Shown here: positions 17,054 through 30,800 of the stretch, in pieces
Numbering within the stretch: position 1 is the first letter of the stretch
How the letters are laid out: every line of letters begins with the position of its first letter
Assembly: GCF_902832845.1 (NCBI RefSeq)
Contig: NZ_CADFDB010000014.1
Span: 1-64,000 of the forward strand
Length of the DNA stretch: 64,000 bases
Source: Burkholderia metallica
GTDB taxonomy: Bacteria; Pseudomonadota; Gammaproteobacteria; Burkholderiales; Burkholderiaceae
Direction of reading: 5' to 3'
The notes under the pieces: model-generated
What the model was told of the DNA's origin: nothing
The model's database searches: none
The model's input: the letters and a program-made list of their open reading frames with translations, nothing else
Translations under genes and position numbers: made by a program

Positions 17054-18544
17054 TTACTGCGCCAGCGGCAGCTTGGACTGCGCGACATGGGAGAGGAGGT
17101 TTTCCACGGAAACGTGCATCACGTCGGTGAAAGGCTTCGGATACAGGCCCATCAGCAGCGTGAACGCGGCGAGCACGGCCAGCATCAGGAATTCGCGACG
17201 GCCGATGTCCTTCAGCTTGGCGACGTGATCGTTCGCGACCGCGCCGAAGTACACGCGCTTGTACATCCACAGCGTGTAGGCCGCGCCGAGAATCAGCGTG
17301 AATGCCGCGCCGAATGCGATCCAGAAGTTGTACTGGACGGCAGCGAGAATCACCATGAACTCGCCGACGAACCCCGACGTACCCGGCAGGCCGCAGTTGG
17401 CCATCGAGAACAGCATCGCGAATGCCGCGAACTTCGGCATCACGTTGACGACGCCACCGTAGTCGGCGATCTGGCGCGAGTGCACGCGGTCGTACAGCAC
17501 GCCGATGCAGAGGAACATCGCGCCCGACACGAAGCCGTGCGAGATCATCTGGATGATCGCGCCTTCGACGCCGAGCTGGTTGAAGATGAAGAAGCCGAGC
17601 GTGACGAAGCCCATATGCGCGATCGACGAATACGCGACCAGCTTCTTCATGTCGGCCTGCACCATCGCGACGAGGCCGATGTAGATCACCGCGATCAGCG
17701 ACAGCGTGATCACGACGGGCGCCAGGAAGTGGCTCGCGTCAGGGGTGATCGGCAGCGAGAAGCGCAGGAAACCGTATGCGCCGAGCTTCAGCATGATCGC
17801 GGCCAGCACGACCGAGCCGCCCGTCGGCGCTTCCACGTGCGCGTCCGGCAGCCACGTGTGCACCGGCCACATCGGCACCTTCACCGCGAACGCGAGGAAG
17901 AAGGCAATGAACAACAGTATCTGCGGCGTCATCGCGATCTTCGCGTTCTGCCACGTCGCGAGGTCGAACGAATGCGTTTCCGTGTACAGGTAGATCAGCG
18001 CGACCAGCATCAGCAGCGAGCCGGCCAGCGTGTACAGGAAGAACTTGAATGCCGCGTACACGCGGTTCGGGCCGCCCCACACGCCGATGATGATGTACAT
18101 CGGGATCAGGGTCGCTTCGAAGAACACGTAGAACAGCAGGCCGTCGGCCGCCGAGAATACGCCGATCATGATCCCGGACAGGATCAGGAACGCCGCGAGG
18201 TACTGCGCGACGTTCTCGGTGATCACTTCCCATGCGGCGATCACGACGATCACCGTGATCAGCGCGGTCAGCACGACGAACCACATCGAAATGCCGTCGA
18301 CGCCGAGGTGATACGCGATGTCGAAGCGCTCGATCCAAGTCGACTTCTCGACGAACTGCAGCGCAGCCGTGCTCGAATCGAAGCCGGTAATCAGCGGGAT
18401 CGTGACCGCGAGGCCGAGCAGCGAACCGATCAGCGCGATCCAGCGGGCCGTCCCCGGATTTTTGTCGTTACCCACCGCGAGCACGAGGAGGCCGAAAACG
18501 ATCGGCAGCCAGATCGCGGTACTGAGAATCGGAAAAGCGTGCAT
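17054..18544 (-). CDS. nuoM: NADH-quinone oxidoreductase subunit M
   Basis: Antiporter-like proton-pumping subunit of complex I, 496 residues with about 14 helices. The conserved FAVKVPMWPVHTWLPDAHV segment (near residue 223) carries the pump Lys and the His/Asp pair, and WEVITENV-type Glu is near residue 148. It lies 24 bases ahead of nuoN and 16 behind nuoL in the operon. Confidence 0.97.
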   Translation of the reverse strand: MHAFPILSTAIWLPIVFGLLVLAVGNDKNPGTARWIALIGSLLGLAVTIPLITGFDSSTAALQFVEKSTWIERFDIAYHLGVDGISMWFVVLTALITVIVVIAAWEVITENVAQYLAAFLILSGIMIGVFSAADGLLFYVFFEATLIPMYIIIGVWGGPNRVYAAFKFFLYTLAGSLLMLVALIYLYTETHSFDLATWQNAKIAMTPQILLFIAFFLAFAVKVPMWPVHTWLPDAHVEAPTGGSVVLAAIMLKLGAYGFLRFSLPITPDASHFLAPVVITLSLIAVIYIGLVAMVQADMKKLVAYSSIAHMGFVTLGFFIFNQLGVEGAIIQMISHGFVSGAMFLCIGVLYDRVHSRQIADYGGVVNVMPKFAAFAMLFSMANCGLPGTSGFVGEFMVILAAVQYNFWIAFGAAFTLILGAAYTLWMYKRVYFGAVANDHVAKLKDIGRREFLMLAVLAAFTLLMGLYPKPFTDVMHVSVENLLSHVAQSKLPLAQ

Positions 18545-18560
18545 TAAGTTGTCCCCCGCC

Positions 18561-20615
<2,055 letters not shown>

Positions 20616-20632
20616 AACAGCGTTGCCTGAAA

Positions 20633-20938
20633 TTAACCTTTGAGCTGATCGAGATCCTCGACATTGATCGTGTCGAGCTTACGGAACAGGGTCACCAGAA
20701 TCGCGAGGCCGATCGCGGCTTCCGCTGCGGCGACGGTCAGGACGAAGAACACGAAGATCTGGCCGTGCACGTCGCCGAGGTAATGCGAGAACGCGACGAA
20801 GTTGGTATTCACCGCCAGCAGCATCAGTTCGATCGACATCAGGATGATGATGACGTTGCGGCGGTTCAGGAAGATCCCGACGATCGCGATCGCAAACAGG
20901 ATCGCGCCGAGCACAAGGTAGTGAGCAAGAGTCAGCAT
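20633..20938 (-). CDS. nuoK: NADH-quinone oxidoreductase subunit K
   Basis: Small complex I membrane subunit, 101 residues with three helices. The conserved membrane Glu residues are in [11 protein letters not shown] (near residue 36) and [10 protein letters not shown] (near 72). Both belong to the E-channel that links quinone reduction to pumping. Normal length and position between nuoJ and nuoL. Confidence 0.97.
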   Translation of the reverse strand: MLTLAHYLVLGAILFAIAIVGIFLNRRNVIIILMSIELMLLAVNTNFVAFSHYLGDVHGQIFVFFVLTVAAAEAAIGLAILVTLFRKLDTINVEDLDQLKG

Positions 20939-20956
20939 GGTTTTCTTTTCCTCCGC

Positions 20957-21607
20957 TTAGCCGTTGGTGCCCGAACCGGCTTCGCTCTGCGCCGTTTCCG
21001 GCTGCGGCTTGTCCGCTTCCATCTTCACGAGGCGCACGCGGTCGTTGCGACGCACCTTGACCTGATCCGACACGCGCTGGCGCTTGCTGTCCTTGCCCTT
21101 GCGCTCGGTCAGCCCGATCGCGGCAATGATCGCGACCAGCAGCACGAGGCCGGCGATTTCAAACGCGAAGATGTAGTCGGTGTAGATCACCTTGCCGATC
21201 AGGCGCGTGTTCGACCAGTTGGCCATCTCGCCCGTCGCCATCGCGTGCACCGTCTGCGTGTCGCCGTAGCCGCGCCACAGGATCAGCGCGGTTTCGATCA
21301 CGATGATCGCGCCGACCACGGTCGCCATCGGGACGAAGCGCTTGAAGTCGCGGCGCAGGTAGTCGATGTTGATGTCCAGCATCATCACGACGAACAGGAA
21401 CAGCACCATCACGGCGCCCACGTAGACCAGCACCAGCAGGATCGCGAGGAACTCCGCTTCCAGCAGCATCCAGATCGCGGCGGCGTTGAAGAACGCCAGC
21501 ACAAGGAAAAGCGCAGACGCCACCGGGTTGCGCGAAGTGATCACCTTCAGCCCTGATACCACCAGGAGCAGCGCGAAGATGTAGAACAGTACGGTCGTGA
21601 ATTCCAT
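20957..21607 (-). CDS. nuoJ: NADH-quinone oxidoreductase subunit J
   Basis: Complex I membrane subunit, 216 residues with five helices, including VYVGAVMVLFLFVVMML near residue 60, which is the mobile TM3 of NuoJ. The C-terminal 45 residues are a charged cytoplasmic tail with no counterpart in the shorter E. coli protein. It is followed by nuoK after 18 bases and preceded by nuoI with a gap of 103 bases. Confidence 0.96.
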   Translation of the reverse strand: MEFTTVLFYIFALLLVVSGLKVITSRNPVASALFLVLAFFNAAAIWMLLEAEFLAILLVLVYVGAVMVLFLFVVMMLDINIDYLRRDFKRFVPMATVVGAIIVIETALILWRGYGDTQTVHAMATGEMANWSNTRLIGKVIYTDYIFAFEIAGLVLLVAIIAAIGLTERKGKDSKRQRVSDQVKVRRNDRVRLVKMEADKPQPETAQSEAGSGTNG

Positions 21608-21710
21608 GATTACCGGTTCATCGTTAGGCCATAGTCAGGCGCGGCTTGCGGGACGCCCGCACCCGTCGCGGCGGCTCGGCCCGTGCTCCGGGCCGGCACT
21701 GCAAACACAA

Positions 21711-22199
21711 TCAACGATACGGCGCGTCGGCAGCCTTCGCCGCGGCGATGTCCTTCTCGTAACGATCGCCCACCGCGAGCAGCATTTCCTTCGTGAAATA
21801 CAGATCGCCGCGCTTTTCGCCGTGGTACTCGAGAATCTGCGTCTCGACGATCGAATCGACCGGGCAGCTTTCTTCGCAGAAACCGCAGAAGATGCACTTC
21901 GTCAGGTCGATGTCGTAGCGCGTCGTGCGGCGCGTATTGTCCGCGCGCGTTTCCGATTCGATCGTGATCGCCAGCGCGGGGCACACGGCCTCGCACAGCT
22001 TGCACGCGATGCAGCGCTCTTCGCCGTTTTCATAGCGGCGCAGTGCATGCAGCCCGCGAAAACGCGGCGAGATCGGGGTCTTCTCTTCCGGGAACTGCAC
22101 GGTGAACTTGCGCTTGAACGTGTAACGCCCGGTCAGCGCGAGCCCCTTCAGCAGCTCGGTCAGGAAGAAGGTCTTAAAGAAGTGTTGGATAGCCGTCAT
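21711..22199 (-). CDS. nuoI: NADH-quinone oxidoreductase subunit I (two 4Fe-4S clusters)
   Basis: Ferredoxin-like subunit of the peripheral arm of complex I, 162 residues. It carries two complete [4Fe-4S] motifs, [12 protein letters not shown] (near residue 61) and [12 protein letters not shown] (near 100), for clusters N6a and N6b that pass electrons to cluster N2. The N-terminal amphipathic region anchors it near the membrane. Confidence 0.97.
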   Translation of the reverse strand: MTAIQHFFKTFFLTELLKGLALTGRYTFKRKFTVQFPEEKTPISPRFRGLHALRRYENGEERCIACKLCEAVCPALAITIESETRADNTRRTTRYDIDLTKCIFCGFCEESCPVDSIVETQILEYHGEKRGDLYFTKEMLLAVGDRYEKDIAAAKAADAPYR

Positions 22200-22214
22200 G
22201 ATTTCGTCCGATCT

Positions 22215-23282
22215 TTACTTCACCCAGATGTTCAGCGGCGACATCATCCAGAAGCCGACCACGACCACCCAGATCACCGTGACGGGCAGGAACACCTTCC
22301 AGCCCAGACGCATGATCTGGTCGTAACGGTAGCGCGGGAACGTCGCGCGGACCCAGATGAACACCGACAGCAGTGCGAAGACCTTCAGCACCAGCCAGAA
22401 GATGCCCGGGATGAACGACAGGAATTCGAACGGTGCATCCCAGCCACCGAGGAACAGCGTCGCAGCCAGCGCCGAGATCACGATCATGTTGATGTACTCG
22501 GCGAGGAAGAACAGCGCGAACGCCATACCCGAGTAATCGATCATGTGACCGGCAACGATTTCCGACTCCCCTTCCACCACGTCGAACGGGTGGCGGTTCG
22601 TTTCGGCGATGCCCGAGATGAAGTACACGACGAACGCCGGCAGCAGCGGCAGCCAGTTCCACGACAGGAAGTTCACGCCGTGGCCCGCGAAGAAGCCGTG
22701 CTGTTGCGAACCGACGATTTCCGACAGGTTCAGGCTGCCGGCCGTCATCAGCACCAGCACCAGCGCGAAGCCCATCGAGATTTCGTACGACACCATCTGT
22801 GCCGCGGCGCGCATCGCGCCGAGGAACGCGTACTTCGAGTTCGATGCCCAGCCCGCGAGAATCACCGCGTACACGCCGATCGATGAGATCGCCATCGCGT
22901 ACAGCAGGCCCGCGTTCACGTTCGCGAGGACCGCTTCGGCCTGGAACGGGATCACGGCCCATACGGCGAACGCCGGCACGACGGTCATCACCGGCGCGAT
23001 CAGGTACAGCCAGCGGCTGGCGGCGCTCGGCTGAATGACTTCCTTCAGCAGCAGCTTCAGCACGTCGGCGATCGGCTGCAGCAGGCCGCCGGGGCCGACG
23101 CGGTTCGGGCCGAGACGCACGTGCATCCAGCCGATCAGCTTGCGTTCCCACAGAATCAGGTACGCGACGCACAGCAGGATGACGACGGAGACGACGAGGA
23201 TGCGCACGATGGCCCACACCGTCGGCCATGCGACGCCGAGAAGCTGGGACCCGCCCGCGTTGATCGTATCGAACAAGCTCAT
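22215..23282 (-). CDS. nuoH: NADH-quinone oxidoreductase subunit H
   Basis: Membrane subunit of complex I that forms the quinone-binding chamber with NuoB and NuoD, 355 residues with eight helices. The invariant AETNRHPFD loop is present near residue 227, as is the [15 protein letters not shown] loop near residue 56. The gene ends 15 bases before nuoI and starts one base downstream of the nuoG stop. Confidence 0.97.
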   Translation of the reverse strand: MSLFDTINAGGSQLLGVAWPTVWAIVRILVVSVVILLCVAYLILWERKLIGWMHVRLGPNRVGPGGLLQPIADVLKLLLKEVIQPSAASRWLYLIAPVMTVVPAFAVWAVIPFQAEAVLANVNAGLLYAMAISSIGVYAVILAGWASNSKYAFLGAMRAAAQMVSYEISMGFALVLVLMTAGSLNLSEIVGSQQHGFFAGHGVNFLSWNWLPLLPAFVVYFISGIAETNRHPFDVVEGESEIVAGHMIDYSGMAFALFFLAEYINMIVISALAATLFLGGWDAPFEFLSFIPGIFWLVLKVFALLSVFIWVRATFPRYRYDQIMRLGWKVFLPVTVIWVVVVGFWMMSPLNIWVK

Positions 23283-25613
23283 TTACGCCTTCTCCACCAC
23301 CAGTTCACCGGACAGGCTGCCGAGCGCTGCGCCGGCAGGCGTCGCCGCCGACACGCGAACGACGGTCTCCGCAAGATTCGCGTCGCGCACGGCCGGCAAC
23401 TGCACCGCACGCTCGCCCTGGCGCACGCGCACCGCGTCGCCTTCCTTCAAGCCCAGCTTGTCGAACAGCGCGGCCGGCAGTGCCGCGGCATTCGCCGCCT
23501 TCGCGGCGGCCGTCAGGTGCAGCGCACCTGCGCGGCGCACGAGCGCGTCGGCGTGATAGATCGGCACATCGGCCAGGCGCTCGAAGCCGCCGTTCGCGGC
23601 ATTCGCGGCGGCGCGCGCCGGCGCGACCGACGTCTGGTTCGACAGGCGGTTCGCGACGCCGGCGTCGCCGAGTGCGGCGAGACGCACTTCTTCCGCGGTC
23701 TCGTATTCGAAGTTCGGCAGGCCGAGCAGGCTGCCGAGCACGCGCAGCACCTTCCAGCCCGGACGCGTGTCGCCGAGCGGGCGCACGACGCCGTTGAAGC
23801 TCTGCACGGTGCCTTCCGCATTCACGTACGTGCCGGCCGTTTCGGTGAACGGCGCAACCGGCAGCAGCACGTCGGCGTAGTCGAGGCCGTGCTTGAACGG
23901 CGACATCACGACGACCATTTCGGCCTGGTTCAGCGCGGCAAGCGCCTGCGCCGGATCGGCCGTGTCGAATTCCGGTTCGACGTTCAGCAGCACGTAGCCC
24001 TTGCGCGGCTGCGCGAACGCTTCGCGTGCGTTCAGGCCGCCTTCGCCCGGCAGTGCGCCGACGACGTGCGCGCCGACCGTGTTCGCCGCTTCGGTCAGGA
24101 AGCCGAACGTGGCGCCGGTGTTGTCGGCGATCCACTTGGCGACCGCGTGCAGCTTCGCGAATTCCGGATGACGGACCGCGACGTTGCCGAGCAGCACCGC
24201 GCGGCGTTCGCCGTTCGCGAGCGACTGCGCGACAGCCTGTGCGGCCGGCGATGCGGTGACGCCCGCGAGCGTGTCGGGCAGCGCGACGCCGCGCAGTTGC
24301 GCGACGGCCGCGGCGATGCCCGCCAGTTGGTCGAGCCATGCCGACGGCGCGGCAACGATACGCTGCGCGGTCGGGATCAGTGCGTCGTCACCGGTCGCGT
24401 GCAGGAAATGCAGCTTCGCGCCGTTCTTCGCGGCCTGACGCAGTCGGGCGGCGAACAGCGGGTGGTCGCGGCGCAGGAACGAACCGACGACGAACGCGGC
24501 ATCCACGTTCGACAGGTCGGCGATCGGCATGCCGAGCCACGGTGCGCCGTCGACCGGCGCCGAGAAATCCTGCTGACGCAGACGGAAGTCGACGTTCGGC
24601 GTCTTCAGTTCGTTCGCGAGCTGCTTCACGAGGAACAGCTCTTCGGCGGTGCTGTGCGCGCTCGCGAGCATCGCCAGCGCGTTCGCGCCGTGATCCGCGG
24701 CGATGCCCTTCAGGCCCTTCGCGACGTATTCGAGCGCGGTCTGCCAGTCGGTTTCGATCCACTGGCCACCCTGCTTCAGCATCGGCTTCGTCAGGCGCTC
24801 TTCGCTGTTGAGGCCTTCGTACGAGAAGCGGTCCTTGTCCGAGATCCAGCATTCGTTGATGGATTCGTTCTCGAACGGCAGCACGCGCATCACGCGGTTG
24901 TTCTTCACCTGCACGACGAGGTTCGCGCCGACGGAATCGTGCGGACTCACCGACTTGCGGCGCGACAGTTCCCACGTCCGGGCGCTGTAGCGGAACGGCT
25001 TGCTGGTCAGCGCGCCGACCGGGCACAGGTCGATCATGTTGCCCGACAGTTCGGAGTCGACCGTCTTGCCGACGAACGTCGTGATTTCCGAATGCTCGCC
25101 GCGGCCCAGCATGCCGAACTCCATCACGCCGGCGATTTCCTGGCCGAAGCGGACGCAGCGCGTGCAGTGGATGCAGCGCGACATTTCTTCCATCGAGATC
25201 AGCGGGCCCACGTTCTTGTGGAACACCACGCGCTTTTCTTCCGAGTAGCGCGACGACGACTTGCCGTAGCCGACCGCCAGATCCTGCAGCTGGCATTCGC
25301 CGCCCTGATCGCAGATCGGGCAGTCGAGCGGGTGATTGATGAGGAGGAATTCCATCACCGACTGCTGCGCCTTCACGGCCTTGTCGGACTGCGTGTGGAC
25401 GATCATGCCGGCCGACACGGGGGTCGCGCAGGCAGGCACGGCCTTCGGCATCTTCTCGACTTCGACGAGACACATCCGGCAGTTGGCCGCAACCGACAGT
25501 TTCTTGTGATAGCAGAAGTGAGGAATGTACGTATCCGCCTTGTGCGCAGCCTGGATCACCATGCTGCCTTCGGGCACCTCGACCTTCTTGCCGTCTATTT
25601 CAAGTTCAACCAT
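23283..25613 (-). CDS. nuoG: NADH-quinone oxidoreductase subunit G
   Basis: Large Fe-S subunit of complex I, 776 residues. From the N-terminus: a [2Fe-2S] domain (CYHKKLSVAANCRMC plus a later Cys), a His-Cys [4Fe-4S] motif (HPLDCPICDQGGECQ near residue 95), a [4Fe-4S] motif CIHCTRC near residue 145, then a molybdopterin oxidoreductase-like domain that binds no cofactor in this enzyme. The length matches beta-proteobacterial NuoG. The extra N7 cluster motif (CxxCxxxC) is not seen after residue 220. Confidence 0.96.
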   Translation of the reverse strand: MVELEIDGKKVEVPEGSMVIQAAHKADTYIPHFCYHKKLSVAANCRMCLVEVEKMPKAVPACATPVSAGMIVHTQSDKAVKAQQSVMEFLLINHPLDCPICDQGGECQLQDLAVGYGKSSSRYSEEKRVVFHKNVGPLISMEEMSRCIHCTRCVRFGQEIAGVMEFGMLGRGEHSEITTFVGKTVDSELSGNMIDLCPVGALTSKPFRYSARTWELSRRKSVSPHDSVGANLVVQVKNNRVMRVLPFENESINECWISDKDRFSYEGLNSEERLTKPMLKQGGQWIETDWQTALEYVAKGLKGIAADHGANALAMLASAHSTAEELFLVKQLANELKTPNVDFRLRQQDFSAPVDGAPWLGMPIADLSNVDAAFVVGSFLRRDHPLFAARLRQAAKNGAKLHFLHATGDDALIPTAQRIVAAPSAWLDQLAGIAAAVAQLRGVALPDTLAGVTASPAAQAVAQSLANGERRAVLLGNVAVRHPEFAKLHAVAKWIADNTGATFGFLTEAANTVGAHVVGALPGEGGLNAREAFAQPRKGYVLLNVEPEFDTADPAQALAALNQAEMVVVMSPFKHGLDYADVLLPVAPFTETAGTYVNAEGTVQSFNGVVRPLGDTRPGWKVLRVLGSLLGLPNFEYETAEEVRLAALGDAGVANRLSNQTSVAPARAAANAANGGFERLADVPIYHADALVRRAGALHLTAAAKAANAAALPAALFDKLGLKEGDAVRVRQGERAVQLPAVRDANLAETVVRVSAATPAGAALGSLSGELVVEKA

Positions 25614-25695
25614 GATGGTGAATGGTCCTTAACCTATTTCCGCCCGTTCGCGCCTTCGCCCGACCGTGCGCTCAAATTCCGCAACCGGGTCCGCT

Positions 25696-27006
25696 TCAGG
25701 CTGCCGCCGCGTGCGCGTGGCCGCCGACCATGCAGTGCTTGTGTTCGACGTGGTACGCGAATTCGTCCCAGTAGTGCTTGAGCATCCCGCGCACCGGCAT
25801 CGCCGCCGCATCGCCGAGCGCGCAGATCGTGCGGCCCATGATGTTCTCGGCAACCGAGTTCAGCAGGTCCAGATCTTCCTGGCGGCCTTCGCCATGCTCG
25901 ATACGGTTCACGACGCGATACAGCCAGCCGGTGCCTTCACGGCACGGCGTGCACTGGCCGCACGATTCCTCGTAGTAGAAGTACGACAGGCGCAGCAGCG
26001 AGCGCACCATGCAACGCGTCTCGTCCATCACGATCACCGCGCCGGAGCCGAGCATCGAACCCGCCTTCGCGATCGAATCGTAGTCGAGATCCGTCTGCAT
26101 CATGATGTCGCCCGGGATCACCGGCGCCGACGAACCGCCCGGAATCACGGCCTTGATCTTCTTGCCGCCGCGCATCCCACCGGCGAGCTCCATCAGCGTC
26201 GCGAACGGCGTGCCGAGCGGCACTTCGTAGTTGCCCGGACGCTCGACGTCGCCCGACACCGAGAAGATCTTCGTGCCGCCGTTGTTCGGCTTGCCGATCT
26301 CGAGGTAATTCTGCGGCCCGATGGACAGCAGGAACGGCACCGCGGCAAACGTCTCGGTGTTGTTGATCGTAGTCGGCTTGCCGTACACGCCGAAGCTCGC
26401 CGGGAACGGCGGCTTGAAGCGCGGCTGGCCCTTCTTGCCTTCGAGCGATTCGAGCAGCGCCGTTTCCTCGCCGCAGATGTACGCGCCGTAACCGTGGTGC
26501 GCGTGCAGCTGGAACGAGAATTCCGAGCCCATGATGTTGTCGCCGAGGAACCCGGCCGCGCGCGCTTCATCGAGCGCGGCTTCGAAGCGTCGATACACTT
26601 CGAAGATTTCGCCGTGGATGTAGTTGTAGCCGACGGTGATGCCCATCGCGTACGCGCCGATGGCCATGCCTTCGATCAGCGCATGCGGGTTCCAGCGCAG
26701 GATGTCGCGATCCTTGAACGTGCCCGGCTCGCCTTCGTCCGAGTTGCAGACGAGGTACTTCTGCCCCGGGAACTGGCGCGGCATGAAGCTCCACTTCAGG
26801 CCGGTCGGGAAACCCGCACCGCCGCGGCCACGCAGGCCCGACGCCTTCACGTCGGCGATCACCTGCTCGGGCGGAATCTTTTCTTCGAGAATGCGGCGCA
26901 GCTGCTTGTAGCCGCCGCGCGCAACGTAATCTTCGAGATGCCAGTTCTCGCCGTTCAGACCAGCGAGGATCAGCGGTTTGATGTGACGGTCGTGGAGGGA
27001 CGTCAT
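25696..27006 (-). CDS. nuoF: NADH-quinone oxidoreductase subunit F (FMN, NADH-binding)
   Basis: NADH-dehydrogenase subunit that binds NADH, FMN and the N3 [4Fe-4S] cluster, 436 residues. The nucleotide loop [14 protein letters not shown] is near residue 62, and the cluster motif [12 protein letters not shown] (near 355) has a fourth Cys in RTICALGDA near 400. Its ATG overlaps the nuoE stop (ATGA), so E and F are coupled. Confidence 0.97.
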   Translation of the reverse strand: MTSLHDRHIKPLILAGLNGENWHLEDYVARGGYKQLRRILEEKIPPEQVIADVKASGLRGRGGAGFPTGLKWSFMPRQFPGQKYLVCNSDEGEPGTFKDRDILRWNPHALIEGMAIGAYAMGITVGYNYIHGEIFEVYRRFEAALDEARAAGFLGDNIMGSEFSFQLHAHHGYGAYICGEETALLESLEGKKGQPRFKPPFPASFGVYGKPTTINNTETFAAVPFLLSIGPQNYLEIGKPNNGGTKIFSVSGDVERPGNYEVPLGTPFATLMELAGGMRGGKKIKAVIPGGSSAPVIPGDIMMQTDLDYDSIAKAGSMLGSGAVIVMDETRCMVRSLLRLSYFYYEESCGQCTPCREGTGWLYRVVNRIEHGEGRQEDLDLLNSVAENIMGRTICALGDAAAMPVRGMLKHYWDEFAYHVEHKHCMVGGHAHAAAA

Positions 27007-27488
27007 TTCGAGAGCTCCTCAAGCAGCTGGTCGATCTTGTCGCGGCTCATGAAGCTGCACATTCTGTGATTGTTCACCAGCAGCACCGGCGCATCGCCGC
27101 ACGAGCCCATGCATTCGCCTTCCTTCAGCGTGAACTTGCCGTCGGGCGTGGTTTCGCCGAAGCCGATGCCCAGCTTCTGTTTCAGGTAGTCGGCGGTCGC
27201 CTCCGCACCACCGTGCGGGCCAAGCTGGCACGGCAGGTTCGTACAGAGCGTGATCTTGTGCTTGCCGACCGGTTTGAGCTCGTACATCGTGTAGAACGTC
27301 GCGACTTCCTGCACGGCAACGGCCGGCATGCCGAGATAGTCCGCAACGAACTGCATCAGTTCGGGCGACAGCCAGCCGTGCTCTTCCTGAGCAACGGCCA
27401 ACGCCGACATCACGGCGGACTGTTTCTGATCGGCGGGATACTTCGTCAACGCTCGATCGATTTCCTTCAGGCCTTCAGCTGAGATCAT
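27003..27488 (-). CDS. nuoE: NADH-quinone oxidoreductase subunit E (2Fe-2S)
   Basis: Thioredoxin-like [2Fe-2S] subunit carrying cluster N1a, 161 residues from ATG 27488. The four cysteines are in CTNLPC (near residue 86) and CMGSC (near 127). A TTG at 27509 would add seven residues, but an AGGA lies only a base or so before it, which is too close, so I prefer the ATG. SD evidence is weak for both starts. A 150-base gap with a hairpin separates it from nuoD. Confidence 0.93.
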   Translation of the reverse strand: MISAEGLKEIDRALTKYPADQKQSAVMSALAVAQEEHGWLSPELMQFVADYLGMPAVAVQEVATFYTMYELKPVGKHKITLCTNLPCQLGPHGGAEATADYLKQKLGIGFGETTPDGKFTLKEGECMGSCGDAPVLLVNNHRMCSFMSRDKIDQLLEELSK

Positions 27489-27630
27489 TTTCAGACACGA
27501 CTCTTTCAATTCCTACCGAACGAACAACCTGCCGCACACTGGGGTGCATGGACGGCAGACCTGGCGCTCACTCTGTTGACAGCTTGCGAAGCCGCGCCGG
27601 TTCAGCGCGCATCGCGTGTGACTTACCGCT

Positions 27631-27654
27631 CGCCGCCCGCTCGCGCGGGCGGCG
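27631..27654 (-). promoter_or_regulatory. Intercistronic hairpin between nuoD and nuoE
   Basis: Perfect 10-bp arms CGCCGCCCGC / GCGGGCGGCG with a TCGC loop. It starts seven bases after the nuoD stop and has no T-run. It sits in the only long gap (172 bases to the chosen nuoE start) in the operon. Confidence 0.55.
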
Positions 27655-27660
27655 CAACCA

Positions 27661-28914
<1,254 letters not shown>

Positions 28915-28923
28915 GACGCCCCC

Positions 28924-29526
28924 TTAATGTTTCAGACCGCCATAGCGATCCTCGCGGATCACGCGCGGCGTGATTTCGCGCGGCTCGATCGTCACCGGCT
29001 GGTACACCACCCGCTTCTCTTCCGGGTCGTAACGCATTTCGACATAGCCCGATACCGGGAAGTCCTTGCGGAACGGGTGACCGATGAAGCCGTAGTCGGT
29101 GAGGATGCGGCGCAGGTCGGGGTGGCCTTCGAACACGATGCCGTACAGGTCGAACGCTTCGCGCTCGTACCAGTTCGCGGAGGTCCAGATGTCGACCAGC
29201 GACGCCACGATCGGCAGGTCGTCGTCCGGCGCGAACGTGCGCAGGCGCAGGCGCCAGTTGTTCGTGACCGACAGCAGGTGCGATACGGCCGCGAAGCGCG
29301 GACCGTCGTAGGCGCCGTCGCCGAAGGTCTGGTAGTCGACGCCGCACAGGTCGATCAGCTGCTCGAAACGGAGCTTCGGATCGTCACGCAGCGTCTTTGC
29401 GACTTCGAGGTAATCGCTCGCCTTCACGACGAGCGTCAGTTCACCGATCGCTTCGGTGAGGCTCACCACGCGCGCGCCGAGCGCGGCTTCGAGGTTTGCC
29501 TTGAGGGTCTCGATTTTGCTTGCCAT
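28924..29526 (-). CDS. nuoC: NADH-quinone oxidoreductase subunit C
   Basis: The 30-kDa-type subunit of the peripheral arm, 200 residues. The family signature is present as [19 protein letters not shown] near residue 125. It has no cofactor and supports NuoB and NuoD. It lies nine bases before nuoD. Confidence 0.97.
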   Translation of the reverse strand: MASKIETLKANLEAALGARVVSLTEAIGELTLVVKASDYLEVAKTLRDDPKLRFEQLIDLCGVDYQTFGDGAYDGPRFAAVSHLLSVTNNWRLRLRTFAPDDDLPIVASLVDIWTSANWYEREAFDLYGIVFEGHPDLRRILTDYGFIGHPFRKDFPVSGYVEMRYDPEEKRVVYQPVTIEPREITPRVIREDRYGGLKH

Positions 29527-29547
29527 ATTGAGGGGACGCTCGGGGCT

Positions 29548-30027
29548 TTATTGACGGGCGATGGTATTGGTGCGGCGGATCTTCGCCTGCAGCTGGATCA
29601 CGCCGTAGACCAGCGCCTCGGCCGTGGGCGGACAGCCCGGCACGTAGACGTCGACCGGCACGATCCGGTCGCAGCCGCGAACCACCGAGTACGAGTAGTG
29701 GTAGTAGCCACCGCCGTTCGCACACGACCCCATCGAGATCACCCAGCGCGGCTCGGCCATCTGGTCGTACACGCGGCGCAGCGCAGGCGCCATCTTGTTG
29801 CACAGCGTGCCGGCCACGATCATCACGTCCGACTGACGCGGACTCGGGCGGAACACGACGCCGAACCGGTCCAGATCGTAACGGGCCGCGCCCGCATGCA
29901 TCATCTCGACGGCGCAACATGCGAGCCCGAACGTCATCGGCCACAGCGAGCCGGTACGCGTCCAGTTGATCAGCTTGTCAGCCGTCGTGGTGACAAACCC
30001 TTCCTTCAAGACCCCTTCGATACTCAT
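29548..30027 (-). CDS. nuoB: NADH-quinone oxidoreductase subunit B (cluster N2)
   Basis: PSST-type subunit carrying the terminal [4Fe-4S] cluster N2, 159 residues. Ligand cysteines are visible as the pair in [10 protein letters not shown] near residues 37-38, one in MGSCANGGG near 102, and one in VPGCPP near 132. I start at ATG 30027, where family similarity begins; an open frame continues upstream to 30069 without similarity. Confidence 0.97.
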   Translation of the reverse strand: MSIEGVLKEGFVTTTADKLINWTRTGSLWPMTFGLACCAVEMMHAGAARYDLDRFGVVFRPSPRQSDVMIVAGTLCNKMAPALRRVYDQMAEPRWVISMGSCANGGGYYHYSYSVVRGCDRIVPVDVYVPGCPPTAEALVYGVIQLQAKIRRTNTIARQ

Positions 30028-30090
30028 TTGCTTTCCACTCCAGACGAGCGACCGAGCGTGGCCGCCCATGCAAACCGGCGATTAAACCCA

Positions 30091-30450
30091 TCACTCCCAG
30101 TCGAGGCCGCCTTTCTTCCAGATATAGGCAAAGCCCAGCAGGAATTCGAGCAGAAAAATCATCATTGCGATGAAACCCGGCCAGCCGATGTCCCGGAGCG
30201 CAACGCCCCACGGAAACAGGAATGCGGTTTCGAGATCGAAGATGATGAACAGGATGGCGACGAGGTAGTACCGGACGTCGAATTTCATCCGGGCGTCTTC
30301 AAAGGCTTCGAAGCCGCACTCGTACGGTGCGTTCTTCTCGACGTCCGGCTTGTTGGGACCAAGGAGCTTGCCGATGCTGACCAGCGCTATACCTAAACCA
30401 GTGCCCACGAGGAGGAACAACAAGACGGGGTAATAGGCTGCGAGGTTCAA
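30091..30450 (-). CDS. nuoA: NADH-quinone oxidoreductase subunit A
   Basis: Small membrane subunit of complex I, 119 residues with three helices. The conserved [12 protein letters not shown] loop near residue 43 and [17 protein letters not shown] near 68 are typical. The start is a TTG at 30450 with GAGGA five bases upstream. It is the first gene of the nuo operon; the promoter is expected between here and the tRNA terminator. Confidence 0.96.
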
Positions 30451-30484
30451 GGCAATCCTCTATCGGTTGGTTCTGAGCGTCCGG

Positions 30485-30514
30485 AGAATACCACTATCCG
30501 GCGGAAGGAATCAT
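30485..30514 (-). promoter_or_regulatory. Candidate nuo operon promoter
   Basis: A TATTCT -10-like hexamer lies at 30485-30490 with only a poor -35 match about 17-18 bases upstream. It is the best sigma-70-like site between the tRNA terminator and nuoA, but weak. Confidence 0.3.
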
Positions 30515-30561
30515 TTCGGAGTGCAGGCGATCGCAAGACAACCGCAAGCACACCCCAGAAA

Positions 30562-30596
30562 TGAAAAATGCCAGCCACTAGAAGCGGCTGGCATTG
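30562..30596 (-). terminator. Terminator of tRNA-Leu
   Basis: Perfect 10-bp arms AATGCCAGCC / GGCTGGCATT with a 9-base loop, followed on the minus strand by TTTTTC, nine bases after the tRNA CCA end. Confidence 0.85.
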
Positions 30597-30604
30597 AGTA
30601 ACTT

Positions 30605-30689
30605 TGGTGCCGACGGCGAGACTCGAACTCGCACAGCTTTCGCCACTACCCCCTCAAGATAGCGTGTCTACCAATTTCACCACGTCGGC
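30605..30689 (-). tRNA. tRNA-Leu (anticodon GAG)
   Basis: An 85-base gene. The acceptor arms GCCGACG and CGTCGGC pair fully; A and an encoded CCA follow. The D-loop has GTGAAATTGGTAGAC, the T-loop GTTCGAGTC, and the long variable arm of a leucine tRNA is present. The anticodon loop TTGAGGG between CTATC and GGTAG gives GAG, reading CUC and CUU. The secG-tRNA-Leu(GAG) order is also seen in E. coli (secG-leuU). Confidence 0.97.
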
Positions 30690-30745
30690 ACTGCATGCAA
30701 CTCGGGTCGTGTTGCTTGTTTCCCGCGAATCGCTTCAAGAATTAA

Positions 30746-30774
30746 ATTCTAACCCGAGTTCCAGATTTGTTCAA
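30746..30774 (-). promoter_or_regulatory. Promoter of tRNA-Leu
   Basis: TTGAAC at 30769-30774, a 17-base spacer, and TAGAAT at 30746-30751. It lies between secG and the tRNA, so the tRNA can be made apart from secG. Confidence 0.65.
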
Positions 30775-30800
30775 CGCACAAACGCGAAAAAATTAACTTT

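Noticed and set aside
15575-18547. Very long plus-strand open frame (990 codons) across nuoN and nuoM
   Set aside because: It is the antisense shadow of GC-rich nuo genes, very rich in Arg, His, Glu and Asp and lacking any domain.
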